Shown here: piece after piece, positions 57,302 through 64,000 of the stretch
Layout: each line of letters begins with the position of its first letter
How positions within the stretch are numbered: the first letter of the stretch is position 1
Assembly: GCA_965220315.1 (NCBI GenBank)
Contig: CBDCPP010000002.1
Coordinates: 558,001-622,000 of the forward strand
DNA from: JAPOXK01 sp965220315
GTDB taxonomy: Bacteria > Chloroflexota > Dehalococcoidia > Bin125
Reading direction: 5' to 3'
DNA length: 64,000 nucleotides
The notes under the pieces: generated by a model
What the model was told of the DNA's origin: nothing
The model's input: only the letters and a program-made list of their open reading frames with translations
Databases searched by the model: none
Made by a program: the position numbers and the translations under genes

Positions 57302-58438
57302 ATGACCGACCGCCAACACCACGAGGACGACTGCAGCGAATGCGGAGGCACCGGCATCGCACAAGAGGCCGCCATCCCAGTGCCCGGACCCGATGGCTAC
57401 TGCCAGCCCCGCCAGGGCACTGGCCAGACCAGGGAGGACCCAGTGACCACGACCGACGACACGCCAACCATCAACCTCCACCGCGACTGCTGCCCCGACG
57501 CAGCCATCGAGAACGACCCACCCGATCCGGACACGCACCTGGCCTACGAGGTCGACCCGCCTGAGGTCCAAGCCACGGGAATCATCCTCAAGTTCGACAC
57601 CGATGGGACCTACCAACGCATCGAGCAGACGGGCCCCCTTGGCCTCGAGCTGATGCAAAAGCTCGTCGACGGCTACATCGAGCGCGTCATCACCCCCAGC
57701 TTCGACCTTTGGGTGAACGAAGAGGGGCTCATGCGCGACGACTTCGAGCCTAACATCGGGGCCAGCTACCTACTCGGCAAGCACGGCGCCCCCAACACCA
57801 TCATCCTCGGACCCGCCTTCATCGCCGCCAGCAACGACGATGGAGAGAGCGTGCCCGCACCCACCGAGGTGATCGACATCTGCCTCGCCAGCCTCCACCA
57901 ACTCGGCTACACGCAGGGAACGGAGAGCGCTGGCTGCGACGAGTGCGGCGGACTCTGCGACAACGACCACCGGCCCATCGCAGGAGGGAGCGGTGCATCC
58001 CCCGAAGGCACGGCCACCGTCGCCATATCAGCCGAGGTCCTCATCGTCGTCCCGCTCGAGCGCGGCGAACGCGCTGCCCTCGCCCTCAACAACAACGCTG
58101 GCAGCGACGCCTGGTCCCGCGTCGTCGAGAACGCCTACACCCGTCTCTCCATACAGATCGACGGCGTCCACCAGCCCGCCGAAGACGTTGCCTGGGGCCA
58201 GCCCTTTGTTGTAGCAAGCCCGCCACCCATCGCCGGAGGCGCGGCCATCACACTCCCCTCCAACGTCACGATGGACCAGGTCCTGGCCCTGGTCGAGGCC
58301 GACGACAACCTGGGGCTCTGCACCCACTGCGGCGCCGAGGCCAGCGGCATCGAGCCGGACGCCAACGCCTACGCCTGCGAGGACTGCGGCCGCAGCGCCG
58401 TCACCGGCGCCGAAGGCCTGCTGCTGGCCCTGGTCTAG
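57302..58438 (+). CDS. Modular zinc-finger protein with P-I-A-G-G linkers (378 aa)
   Basis: It starts at ATG 57302 after GGAGGGATAAGGGAAAGGG. A DnaJ-like C-x2-C-x-G-x-G begins it (CSECGGTGIAQE). RPIAGGSG (residues 224-231) and P-P-I-A-G-G-A-A (308-315) divide it into three modules of about 223, 76 and 63 residues. The last module has two C-x-x-C pairs (LCTHCGAEASGI, AYACEDCGRS) of a zinc ribbon. I recognise no enzyme. It is the first gene of an operon with the small zinc protein and the 1082-residue modular protein, all with the same linker peptide. Confidence 0.75.
   Translation: MTDRQHHEDDCSECGGTGIAQEAAIPVPGPDGYCQPRQGTGQTREDPVTTTDDTPTINLHRDCCPDAAIENDPPDPDTHLAYEVDPPEVQATGIILKFDTDGTYQRIEQTGPLGLELMQKLVDGYIERVITPSFDLWVNEEGLMRDDFEPNIGASYLLGKHGAPNTIILGPAFIAASNDDGESVPAPTEVIDICLASLHQLGYTQGTESAGCDECGGLCDNDHRPIAGGSGASPEGTATVAISAEVLIVVPLERGERAALALNNNAGSDAWSRVVENAYTRLSIQIDGVHQPAEDVAWGQPFVVASPPPIAGGAAITLPSNVTMDQVLALVEADDNLGLCTHCGAEASGIEPDANAYACEDCGRSAVTGAEGLLLALV
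57971..58246 (+). repeat. In-frame P-I-A-G-G linker copies in the 378-aa gene
   Basis: Two copies: 57971-57994 (R-P-I-A-G-G-S-G) and 58223-58246 (P-P-I-A-G-G-A-A), each in the reading frame of the gene at 57302. Codons for the same residues differ between copies (GCA/GCC for Ala, GGG/GGC for Gly), so the peptide and not the DNA is conserved. Confidence 0.8.
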
Positions 58439-58440
58439 CC

Positions 58441-58608
58441 GTGCGCACCTGCGACCACTGCCAGGCAGTGATGCGGGGCGCGCGCCGCCGCTACGGCTGC
58501 GACTACTGCCGCGCTCAGCTCTGCAGTAAATGCTACGACGCCCACCGCTTCACCCCCAGCCATCGCCCGCGTCCCTGTCCGCAGGCGGCGCGGGCCCAGC
58601 CCGCGTAG
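58441..58608 (+). CDS. Small zinc-finger protein (55 aa)
   Basis: It starts at GTG 58441, two bases after the preceding stop. It has pairs C-D-H-C (MRTCDHCQAVM), C-D-Y-C and C-S-K-C, followed by His residues (CYDAHRFTPSHRPRPC), consistent with two zinc sites. Too short for a family call. The stop is followed by a terminator-like hairpin. Confidence 0.6.
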   Translation: MRTCDHCQAVMRGARRRYGCDYCRAQLCSKCYDAHRFTPSHRPRPCPQAARAQPA

Positions 58609-58636
58609 CCCCTTCCATCCACCCAGCACGCACAGA

Positions 58637-58662
58637 ACAGCCCCGGCGCCGGCCGGGGCTGT
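58637..58662 (+). terminator. Hairpin between the small zinc-finger gene and the modular gene
   Basis: ACAGCCCCGG / CCGGGGCTGT, 10-bp perfect stem with a 6-nt loop (58637-58646 / 58653-58662), followed by TGCGTT. No U run, so it may be an attenuator or processing site, 23 bases before the next ATG. Confidence 0.5.
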
Positions 58663-58685
58663 TGCGTTAAGCGAAGGACACTCCC

Positions 58686-61600
58686 ATGACCACGATCACA
58701 CGACTCGACACCCCCTGGGGACCCGCGCAGACCATCACCGAGCTCGCGCCCGGTGTCCGCATCGTCACCACCGCCAGCCACGGCGGCCTCCAGATCGAGG
58801 AGCCGCAATGGCTGGAGCTGCCCGCCGCCGTGCGGCGCACGTTCACCCGGCTGCACCCCAAGGGCTGGGCCGAGGAGGACTGCGAGATGGCGATCGCCCT
58901 GGTCCTGCTGGGCCTGGCCGAGCACCCCTACTTCGGCGGCCCCGACTCCAAGGTCCGCCGCGCGGCGATCGGCATCGCCAACTTCTTCGAGACCTACCAC
59001 CCCTGCCGGGAGCCCCTCGCGGCCTTCAAGCCCATCGCCGGGGGCAGCGGCGCCGAGGCGTGCGCGCACCGGCACGTGCTCTCCCTCCGGTGTCCCGACT
59101 GCGGGCAGACCATGCACCGCACGATCGCCGAGGTCGTCCGCTGCCACCCCTGCCGGCAAGCCGATGGTCTCGGCCACGCCCGCGTGACGCAGGTCGAGCG
59201 CACCGAGGAAGCCTGGGACGAGCAGCTCCGCCAGCAAGCCAGCGCGCCCGTCCTGGCGGTCGCCCGCGAGCACTACGCCTCCCCCGCCCAGACGCCCTAT
59301 CACTGCGAGGAGCTGGCCGCGCGGGAGCAGGAGCTCTACCACTGCACGACCCGCGAGCTCGAGCAGATCTGCCTCGACCTGGACATCCCGATCCGGACGC
59401 CCGAGGGCTGGAGCATCCCCACCGAGCCCGCCTACGTCGCCCACAACGAACAGCGCATCCACCTCGCCCAGGCGAGGGAGCGCGCCTACCTCGAGTACTA
59501 CAAGACCACCGTCGGCGGCCCGCCGATCGCCGGAGGGAGCGGAGAGATCGACACCATGCGTATCACATTCACCCCCAGTTGCAGCTGCGGCGCGACATCG
59601 CCCGGCTTCGACCGCCAAGACGAGGCCCGGCTGTGGGCCCTCCACCACATCGAGGAGCGGCACCTGAACGACCCCGAGCCCGAGCCCTTGCACGAATACC
59701 AGATCCACGTCCGCGAGACCGTGATCATGGACCGCTGCTACGGAGTCCGCGCCGCCAACGAAGAGCAGGCCAAGGACAACAACCAAGCCGACTGGGAGTG
59801 GCTCAACGAATCCGAAGTCGACACCACCGCCACCCAAGTCACCGAAGTGCGGCACCTGAGCGGAGCCGGCTGCGCAGGGTGCACCGCCGAGCAGAAGCCC
59901 ATAGCGGGAGGCAGCGGCGAAGAGCAACCGATAGTCCCATGCGTCGCCCCCACCGACAGCGACGACGAGACCGAGCTACTCCACGAGTTCACGGTCGACG
60001 CCAACGACACCATCATCAGCGACCGCGTCTACAGCGTCTTCGCCCACAGCGAGGACGACATTCGGCAAGAGCTCGGCGAGTGGGATTGCTCGAGCCAAGG
60101 CGACGAGACGCTCCTCTCCCGCGAGCTGACCAGCATCGACCATTACCCCCCAGGCTGCCGCGCCTGCCAGGAAGCGCAGATGCTGCAGCCCATCGGGGGC
60201 GGCGCCGTCCGCAACCCCAAGCTCAAGTGGACCGCGCGCGGCCGCGGCGGCAGCCGGGAGTTCCGCGCCCTGCCCTACGTCATCTTCCACCCCTATGACG
60301 AGTCCCGCATGGGCGCCGGCGGCGGGGGCGGCATCCCCGTCTCCGACCAGTGGCGGCTCCACGTCGAGGGCGAGCCCGTTCGCTACTCGCGCAAGGATGG
60401 CTGGAGCGGGAAGAGTGAGACCCTCGGCACCTTCACCATGCTAGCCGCGGCCAAGGCCCGGGCCCAGGCCCACGCCGACGCCCGCTCCATCGAGCACCAG
60501 CAGCTCAACGAACAGCTCGGCCTCAAGCCCATCGCGGGAGGGAGCAGCGAAGGGGACTCCCCCTTCGTCCAGTGCTGGCCCATCGCCGAGTACTTCGCTG
60601 CCCTCCCCGAGGAGGCATTGCGGCAGCAGATAGGAACCTACAGCCCCGGCAAGAACTTCAAGCCGTGCTGCGTCGGCGCCCACCTGGCGTTCTTCCTCGG
60701 GACGGAGCTCCTCACGCGCAATCTGCTCGCCCCCTACCACGACTTCCTCGATGGCGAGAAGGCCCTTGCTGAGCAGCTCAACCTCGACCCGCACACCGTC
60801 AGCACCCTGCTCTACGCAGCCGGAGCCGACACCAACCCCTTCGGCTATCGCCAGTGGCCCGTGCCGCCGGCGCAGGTGTTCACCAACCTCCTGACGATCG
60901 AGAAGATCCCGCGATCACACGAAGCGGGACCCATGCACTCCGCCGCCATCGATGCGTACAAGCAGAGCCAAGCGCTCAAACCGATCGCGGGCGGGAGTGG
61001 GGAAGAGGAACCCATCCCCGGCTGCGAATGGTGCGATCCCGATCCGGATCCGGATAGCCCGAATCCACCCGACGCCATCGCCTCCGGCGCACAGCGCCTC
61101 GAAGAAGCAAAGAACGCCCTCTCGGACGTCTTCCACGTCATGGACGAGCACGCCCTCGACAACAAGCGCGAACCATGGCTGCACCAGCTATGGGACGCCC
61201 GTCAAACCATCGACTGCATCCAAGAGAACGCACCGGGCTGGGAGGAGCCGACCATCAAGCCCATCGCGGGAGGGAGCGGCGAGGAGGAACCCCCGCGGCT
61301 CACCACCCGCGAGCGCAAGGAGCGCCGCCTCAAGCGACGCCTGGACTGGGCCGAGAGCCGCGAGCACAAAGCCGAGCAGACCCGCAAGGCGGCCGATGCC
61401 GCCGTCGCCGGGATCCCATTCGGTCAACCCATCCTCGTGGGACACCACAGCGAGAAGCGCCACCGCCGCGCCATCGACCGGCACGACCGCAACTTCTTGA
61501 AGACGGGCGAGCACTTGCACATGGCGGACCGCCACCGCCGCCGGGCGGCCGGGATTCAGGAGCAGCTGAACCGCTCCATCTACTCGGACGACGACGACGC

Positions 61601-61934
61601 GATCCCCGCCTTGCAGCAGCGCATCGCCGAGCTCGAGGCCCGGCGCACGCGCATGAAGGCCATCAACCAGTGGCTGACCAAGCACGGCGGGATCCCCCGG
61701 CGGCGGGTGCCGCGCGGCTCGGAGCGGGCCCTGTTCGAGAAGGCCGGCGAGGCGATCAAGCGCTGCCACGCCGAGCTGACGCTGACCCAGAAGGAGGGCC
61801 AAGAGATCGTCCAAGCGCTCCAGTTCAACGGCGTGCTCGGCTACCCCAGCTACGCCCTCTCCAACCTATCCGCCAACATCCGCCGCCAAGTCAAGCGGCT
61901 CGAGCGGCTGCAGAAGGAGGCCCCCGATGCCTAG
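58686..61934 (+). CDS. Eight-module protein joined by K-P-I-A-G-G-S-G peptides, C-terminal DUF3560 domain (1082 aa)
   Basis: Seven copies of the linker (first residues 115, 279, 404, 501, 614, 765, 858) divide it into eight modules of about 114, 156, 117, 89, 106, 143, 85 and 217 residues. The last module (KERRLKRRLDWAESREHKAE, IPFGQPILVGHHSEKRHRRA) is a DUF3560 domain, a separate protein in most plasmids and phages. Modules 3 and 4 are homologous: LHEYQIHVRETVIMDRCYGV and LHEFTVDANDTIISDRVYSV, each ending in a GC-x-x-C. Module 2 has C-x-x-C zinc pairs. No catalytic site recognised in the other modules. Either a processed polyprotein or a chain of separate domains. Confidence 0.82.
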   Translation: MTTITRLDTPWGPAQTITELAPGVRIVTTASHGGLQIEEPQWLELPAAVRRTFTRLHPKGWAEEDCEMAIALVLLGLAEHPYFGGPDSKVRRAAIGIANFFETYHPCREPLAAFKPIAGGSGAEACAHRHVLSLRCPDCGQTMHRTIAEVVRCHPCRQADGLGHARVTQVERTEEAWDEQLRQQASAPVLAVAREHYASPAQTPYHCEELAAREQELYHCTTRELEQICLDLDIPIRTPEGWSIPTEPAYVAHNEQRIHLAQARERAYLEYYKTTVGGPPIAGGSGEIDTMRITFTPSCSCGATSPGFDRQDEARLWALHHIEERHLNDPEPEPLHEYQIHVRETVIMDRCYGVRAANEEQAKDNNQADWEWLNESEVDTTATQVTEVRHLSGAGCAGCTAEQKPIAGGSGEEQPIVPCVAPTDSDDETELLHEFTVDANDTIISDRVYSVFAHSEDDIRQELGEWDCSSQGDETLLSRELTSIDHYPPGCRACQEAQMLQPIGGGAVRNPKLKWTARGRGGSREFRALPYVIFHPYDESRMGAGGGGGIPVSDQWRLHVEGEPVRYSRKDGWSGKSETLGTFTMLAAAKARAQAHADARSIEHQQLNEQLGLKPIAGGSSEGDSPFVQCWPIAEYFAALPEEALRQQIGTYSPGKNFKPCCVGAHLAFFLGTELLTRNLLAPYHDFLDGEKALAEQLNLDPHTVSTLLYAAGADTNPFGYRQWPVPPAQVFTNLLTIEKIPRSHEAGPMHSAAIDAYKQSQALKPIAGGSGEEEPIPGCEWCDPDPDPDSPNPPDAIASGAQRLEEAKNALSDVFHVMDEHALDNKREPWLHQLWDARQTIDCIQENAPGWEEPTIKPIAGGSGEEEPPRLTTRERKERRLKRRLDWAESREHKAEQTRKAADAAVAGIPFGQPILVGHHSEKRHRRAIDRHDRNFLKTGEHLHMADRHRRRAAGIQEQLNRSIYSDDDDAIPALQQRIAELEARRTRMKAINQWLTKHGGIPRRRVPRGSERALFEKAGEAIKRCHAELTLTQKEGQEIVQALQFNGVLGYPSYALSNLSANIRRQVKRLERLQKEAPDA
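59028..61280 (+). repeat. Seven in-frame K-P-I-A-G-G-S-G linker copies in the 1082-aa gene
   Basis: Copies at 59028-59051, 59520-59543, 59895-59918, 60186-60209 (weakest: Q-P-I-G-G-G-A), 60525-60548, 60978-61001 and 61257-61280. Their codons vary synonymously (CCC/CCG, ATC/ATA, GCG/GCC, GGA/GGG/GGC, AGC/AGT), while the peptide is kept. Copies 3, 6 and 7 are followed by acidic E-E residues. Confidence 0.9.
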
Positions 61935-62343
61935 CACGATCGATTGGGCCGAGCGCTCCCCCAGCGGCGGCCGCTTCGGCCGTCTCAAGGACGGGCTCTC
62001 GATTGCCTGCGCCCTGCCCGCTTGCGCAAGCCAGTGGGGGACGGGCGAGATCGACCCCGAAGGGAAGCACCAGAAGATCGCCCTGCTGTGGCAGCAGCCG
62101 GACGGCTCCATCGTCCACTCCCGCTGCGCGCCAGAGGAGGAGAAGAGTCGCTACGCATTTCAGTTGGACGACGCAACCCCCGGCAAGGAACCGGAGTTCT
62201 CCAACCGCACGGGCAAGCTATGGACGGGCCTGCAGCACGGCAGCAGCGGCCCCTGGCTCTTCCACGGCGCACGCTACTTCCAAGGCCAGGCCCGCTACGA
62301 CCCGATCCTCTGGCGACGCGCCGACCAACAGCAGCTCCTGTAG
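61927..62343 (+). CDS. Small protein of unknown function (138 aa)
   Basis: It overlaps the end of the modular gene by eight bases and begins MPSTIDWAERSPSGGRFGRL. It has paired cysteines (ACALPACASQWG) and a basic/aromatic C-terminal half. No family recognised. The overlap indicates coupled expression with the modular protein. Confidence 0.65.
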   Translation: MPSTIDWAERSPSGGRFGRLKDGLSIACALPACASQWGTGEIDPEGKHQKIALLWQQPDGSIVHSRCAPEEEKSRYAFQLDDATPGKEPEFSNRTGKLWTGLQHGSSGPWLFHGARYFQGQARYDPILWRRADQQQLL

Positions 62344-62356
62344 AAAGGACCAGCCT

Positions 62357-62737
62357 CTGACCCCAACCCAGATCGCCGCCTGGATGCAGCGACCTGCCAC
62401 CCTCACCCCACACGCAAAGATGCTCCTGGCGCTGCATCGCAACAGCCCAGGAGCGTGGCATCAAGGAAGGACAATCCCGATGCCCAATCAGCCTAGCATC
62501 CCCTACGAACCACGCACCTGCCCCGGCACGACCGAACACACCTGCGGGGAGATCCTCGCCGGCGAGAACCGCCGTCAGATCCGCTGCCTCCAATGCAGCC
62601 GCGACTACAACAACGAGCGCCGCCGCGCCAAGAACGCCGGTGTTCCCTTCGGGATCCCCAAGAACCAGCTCGAGCTCCCCATCCCCTGGCGTGGCCACGT
62701 CATCGACACCGACCCCGCCGAGCAAAGGACATTCTGA
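62357..62737 (+). CDS. Small zinc-binding-type protein (start uncertain)
   Basis: The frame ends at 62737. The C-terminal part, from ATG 62480 behind AAGGAAGG, is MPNQPSIPYEPRTCPGTTEH then EILAGENRRQIRCLQCSRDY, with four Cys in a zinc-finger spacing (C...C, C-x-x-C). The frame continues upstream with TPTQIAAWMQRPATLTPHAK, possibly from a CTG (62357) with AAGGA five to ten bases upstream, or from ATG 62384. I list the longest form; the 85-residue form from 62480 is the safest. Confidence 0.5.
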   Translation: MTPTQIAAWMQRPATLTPHAKMLLALHRNSPGAWHQGRTIPMPNQPSIPYEPRTCPGTTEHTCGEILAGENRRQIRCLQCSRDYNNERRRAKNAGVPFGIPKNQLELPIPWRGHVIDTDPAEQRTF

Positions 62738-62808
62738 TGAACAACCGCAGCACCCACGCCACTACCAGGACCCGAGGACCGCCAAGCTCCCTCTCCCTCC
62801 CTCGATAA

Positions 62809-63265
62809 GAAACAAAGCCCAGCCCTACCCGCGCCCAGCCAACTTAAGACCGTGGGCCTCGCACCCCGGCCGCGATTCCCCGGGGAAATCCCCCAGGGGC
62901 AGACGGTTTCGCGCGCGGAGGGCCCGCTCAGGGGGGCGGTTTCGGGCGATCGGGCCCCGATCACGCCGCCGGCGCCCGCCGCGGGCATCCACAGCAGGGG
63001 CCTTGTGGGACACGCGATCGAGGGCGTGGGGGCCCGCCAGCCACCGCTGAGCGGCTCCTGGAGGGAAATTCGGGGGTTCGAGGCTGGAGGAGCGGCCGAT
63101 ATCCGCCTTTCCGACCGGCGGATGTGCGTGCGCCTCAGGCCCAGTGTCAAGTAGCTTTACACGTGATCCATGCCGCCGCGTGTGGCGAAATCGAACGGGC
63201 GCCCTGCGATCGAGGTTGCCAGCAGGAAAGCCTTCCGTACCATGTTTCCTGAAAACGGAGAGCCG
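62809..63265. other. Non-coding stretch before the nuclease/helicase gene
   Basis: About 450 bp, very GC-rich with G and C runs. A hairpin ATCCGCC/GGCGGAT lies near 63099-63122. The 100-codon frame at 62852-63154 has no ribosome-binding site or family. I see no gene here. Confidence 0.4.
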
Positions 63266-64000
63266 ATGCCGGGTACCACTGCACAAGAAACCATCGCCGC
63301 GGCGCTCGACACCCTAGCCGAGAAAGGCCCGCACGCCACGGACGGCAAGTGGCTCGAAGACCTCACGGTGGCCGTCGCCCCGTACCTCAAAGAATGGGAC
63401 GTCGCCTGCTGCTACGCCTGGTCCGACTGGCCCGAGCGGGAGACCCACTTTCCGGGCACCACGAACCAAGATCCCGGCATCGATGCCGTGGCGATCCGCC
63501 GCAGCGACGGCGCGCACATTGCCATCCAGTGCAAAGCCCGCCAGCTGGACGCGCACGGCCGGGGCGCTCCCATCGCCAAGGGGGAAACGGCCGACTTCGC
63601 CAGCGCATCCGCCGGCTCGTTTTGGGCGGAGCGCTGGCTGGTCACCAACGGCGACAATCCCTTGAACGCAGGGGCTCGGCAGGTCCTCTCCATGGCGGAC
63701 ACGCCCATCAAGTGGATCAATCTCACCACTGATCTGGAACAGCAGCCCGCCGGCGGCCCCGCAGAGGAGTGCCCGCACTGTCAGCCGCACCCGGCCGGGG
63801 AGTCCCCACGCCAGACCAAATCCTGCATGCAGAACGAAGCCGTGACCCGCAGCGTCCGCCTGCTCAAGGAGCACGAGGACTCGGCGAGCGGCGGCTGCCC
63901 GGTCGGCCAAGCGCGGGGCAGGCTCATCCTGCCCTGCGGCACGGGCAAGACCCGCATCTCCCTGCGCATCATCGAGGCGCTCACGCCGCGCGGCGGCCTC
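63266..64000 (+). CDS. Mrr-like nuclease fused to an SF2 helicase, N-terminal part (runs off window)
   Basis: The start is ATG 63266, six bases after GGAG; ATG 63242 is an alternative. The 245 visible residues contain a PD-(D/E)xK-type nuclease core in QDPGIDAVAIRRSDGAHIAI followed by Q-C-K (D73, Q88, K90). A C-x-x-C pair lies near residue 171, and helicase motif I LPCGTGKTR (about 222-230) comes at the end. This order is seen in Type ISP-like and phage/plasmid restriction or replication helicases. The helicase body, and any methyltransferase, lie beyond the window. It is the last gene of the element's plus-strand operon. Confidence 0.75.
   Translation, partial: MPGTTAQETIAAALDTLAEKGPHATDGKWLEDLTVAVAPYLKEWDVACCYAWSDWPERETHFPGTTNQDPGIDAVAIRRSDGAHIAIQCKARQLDAHGRGAPIAKGETADFASASAGSFWAERWLVTNGDNPLNAGARQVLSMADTPIKWINLTTDLEQQPAGGPAEECPHCQPHPAGESPRQTKSCMQNEAVTRSVRLLKEHEDSASGGCPVGQARGRLILPCGTGKTRISLRIIEALTPRGGL

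Noticed and set aside
59520..59560. The GGAGG inside the linker acting as an internal ribosome-binding site
   Set aside because: An ATG follows in only one case and 20 bases away; several copies lack GGAGG, while the peptide is kept in all.
58686..61934. Linker copies as a recently spreading DNA insertion (palindromic-element type)
   Set aside because: No palindrome, and synonymous codon differences in every copy argue for peptide-level conservation. It could still be an old insertion, so this is only down-weighted.
62852..63154. A 100-codon frame before the nuclease-helicase gene
   Set aside because: No ribosome-binding site, low-complexity Gly/Pro/Arg content and no family.
1..64000. CRISPR array, rRNA genes or intact insertion sequences
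   Set aside because: No regularly spaced repeats of that type, no rRNA-like sequence and no transposase frame seen.

Overview
The window is a GC-rich (roughly 65%), densely coded bacterial chromosome segment. Its gene content points to a heterotrophic Chloroflexota-like bacterium or a similar metabolically versatile lineage: five LLM-class flavin/F420-type oxidoreductases, hydantoinase A/B proteins, xanthine-dehydrogenase-type subunits, HpcH/HpaI aldolases, SDRs, crotonases and a Liv-type ABC importer. No rRNA or other lineage marker is present, so this assignment is a weak inference.

Region 1 (1-14.6 kb) is a catabolic block. On the minus strand an amidohydrolase, an LLM oxidoreductase and two xanthine-dehydrogenase-type subunits form one run, and a 3-hydroxyacyl-CoA dehydrogenase, an acyl-CoA synthetase and an NTF2-like protein form a second. 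Two HpcH/HpaI aldolases, two Opp/Dpp ATPases, an MFS carrier, an acyl-CoA dehydrogenase, a cupin and another LLM enzyme complete it. Region 2 (14.6-19.3 kb) is compositionally different: a tandem universal stress protein, a GNAT with a zinc-ribbon-like tail flanked by repeats, and a RecQ helicase.

Region 3 (19.4-46.6 kb) returns to catabolism. It has two LLM enzymes, two SDRs, a hyuA-hyuB-isochorismatase operon behind a readable promoter/operator, two further hyuB paralogues without hyuA, crotonases, a PEP-mutase-family lyase, livG-F-H-M with a lipoprotein binding protein, a YbaK-type deacylase, an N-acyl-D-amino-acid deacylase and a ureohydrolase. Together these look like ring opening and hydrolysis of cyclic amides, ureides and guanidino compounds followed by acyl-CoA breakdown. 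Two decayed genes are visible: an ABC-2 permease remnant and a cupredoxin lipoprotein.

Region 4 (46.6-49.75 kb) is an integration hotspot at tRNA-Ser(UGA). An intact tRNA lies between a 44-nt 5' fragment and a 67-nt 3' fragment, and all three share the anticodon-arm core. The left interval carries only a NucS/DUF91-like nuclease fused to an alkyltransferase-like DNA-binding domain. The right interval carries an Ala/Gly-rich repeat protein.

Region 5 (49.75 kb to the end) looks like a mobile, phage-related element. It has a DNA-binding protein, large and small terminase subunits with no portal or capsid genes beside them, small unknown proteins, a DUF6941-like protein, 1.4 kb of highly structured non-coding DNA, and an operon of zinc-finger and modular proteins ending in an Mrr-like nuclease/SF2 helicase cut by the window edge. 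The most unusual feature is here: consecutive ORFs contain a repeated in-frame octapeptide, K-P-I-A-G-G-S-G, conserved despite synonymous codon changes, that divides a 1082-residue protein into eight modules (the last a normally separate DUF3560 protein) and the preceding protein into three. This suggests a processed polyprotein or a beads-on-a-string fusion. Upstream lie hairpins with AGGA loops, two of which show compensatory base-pair changes, and a long co-centred dyad.
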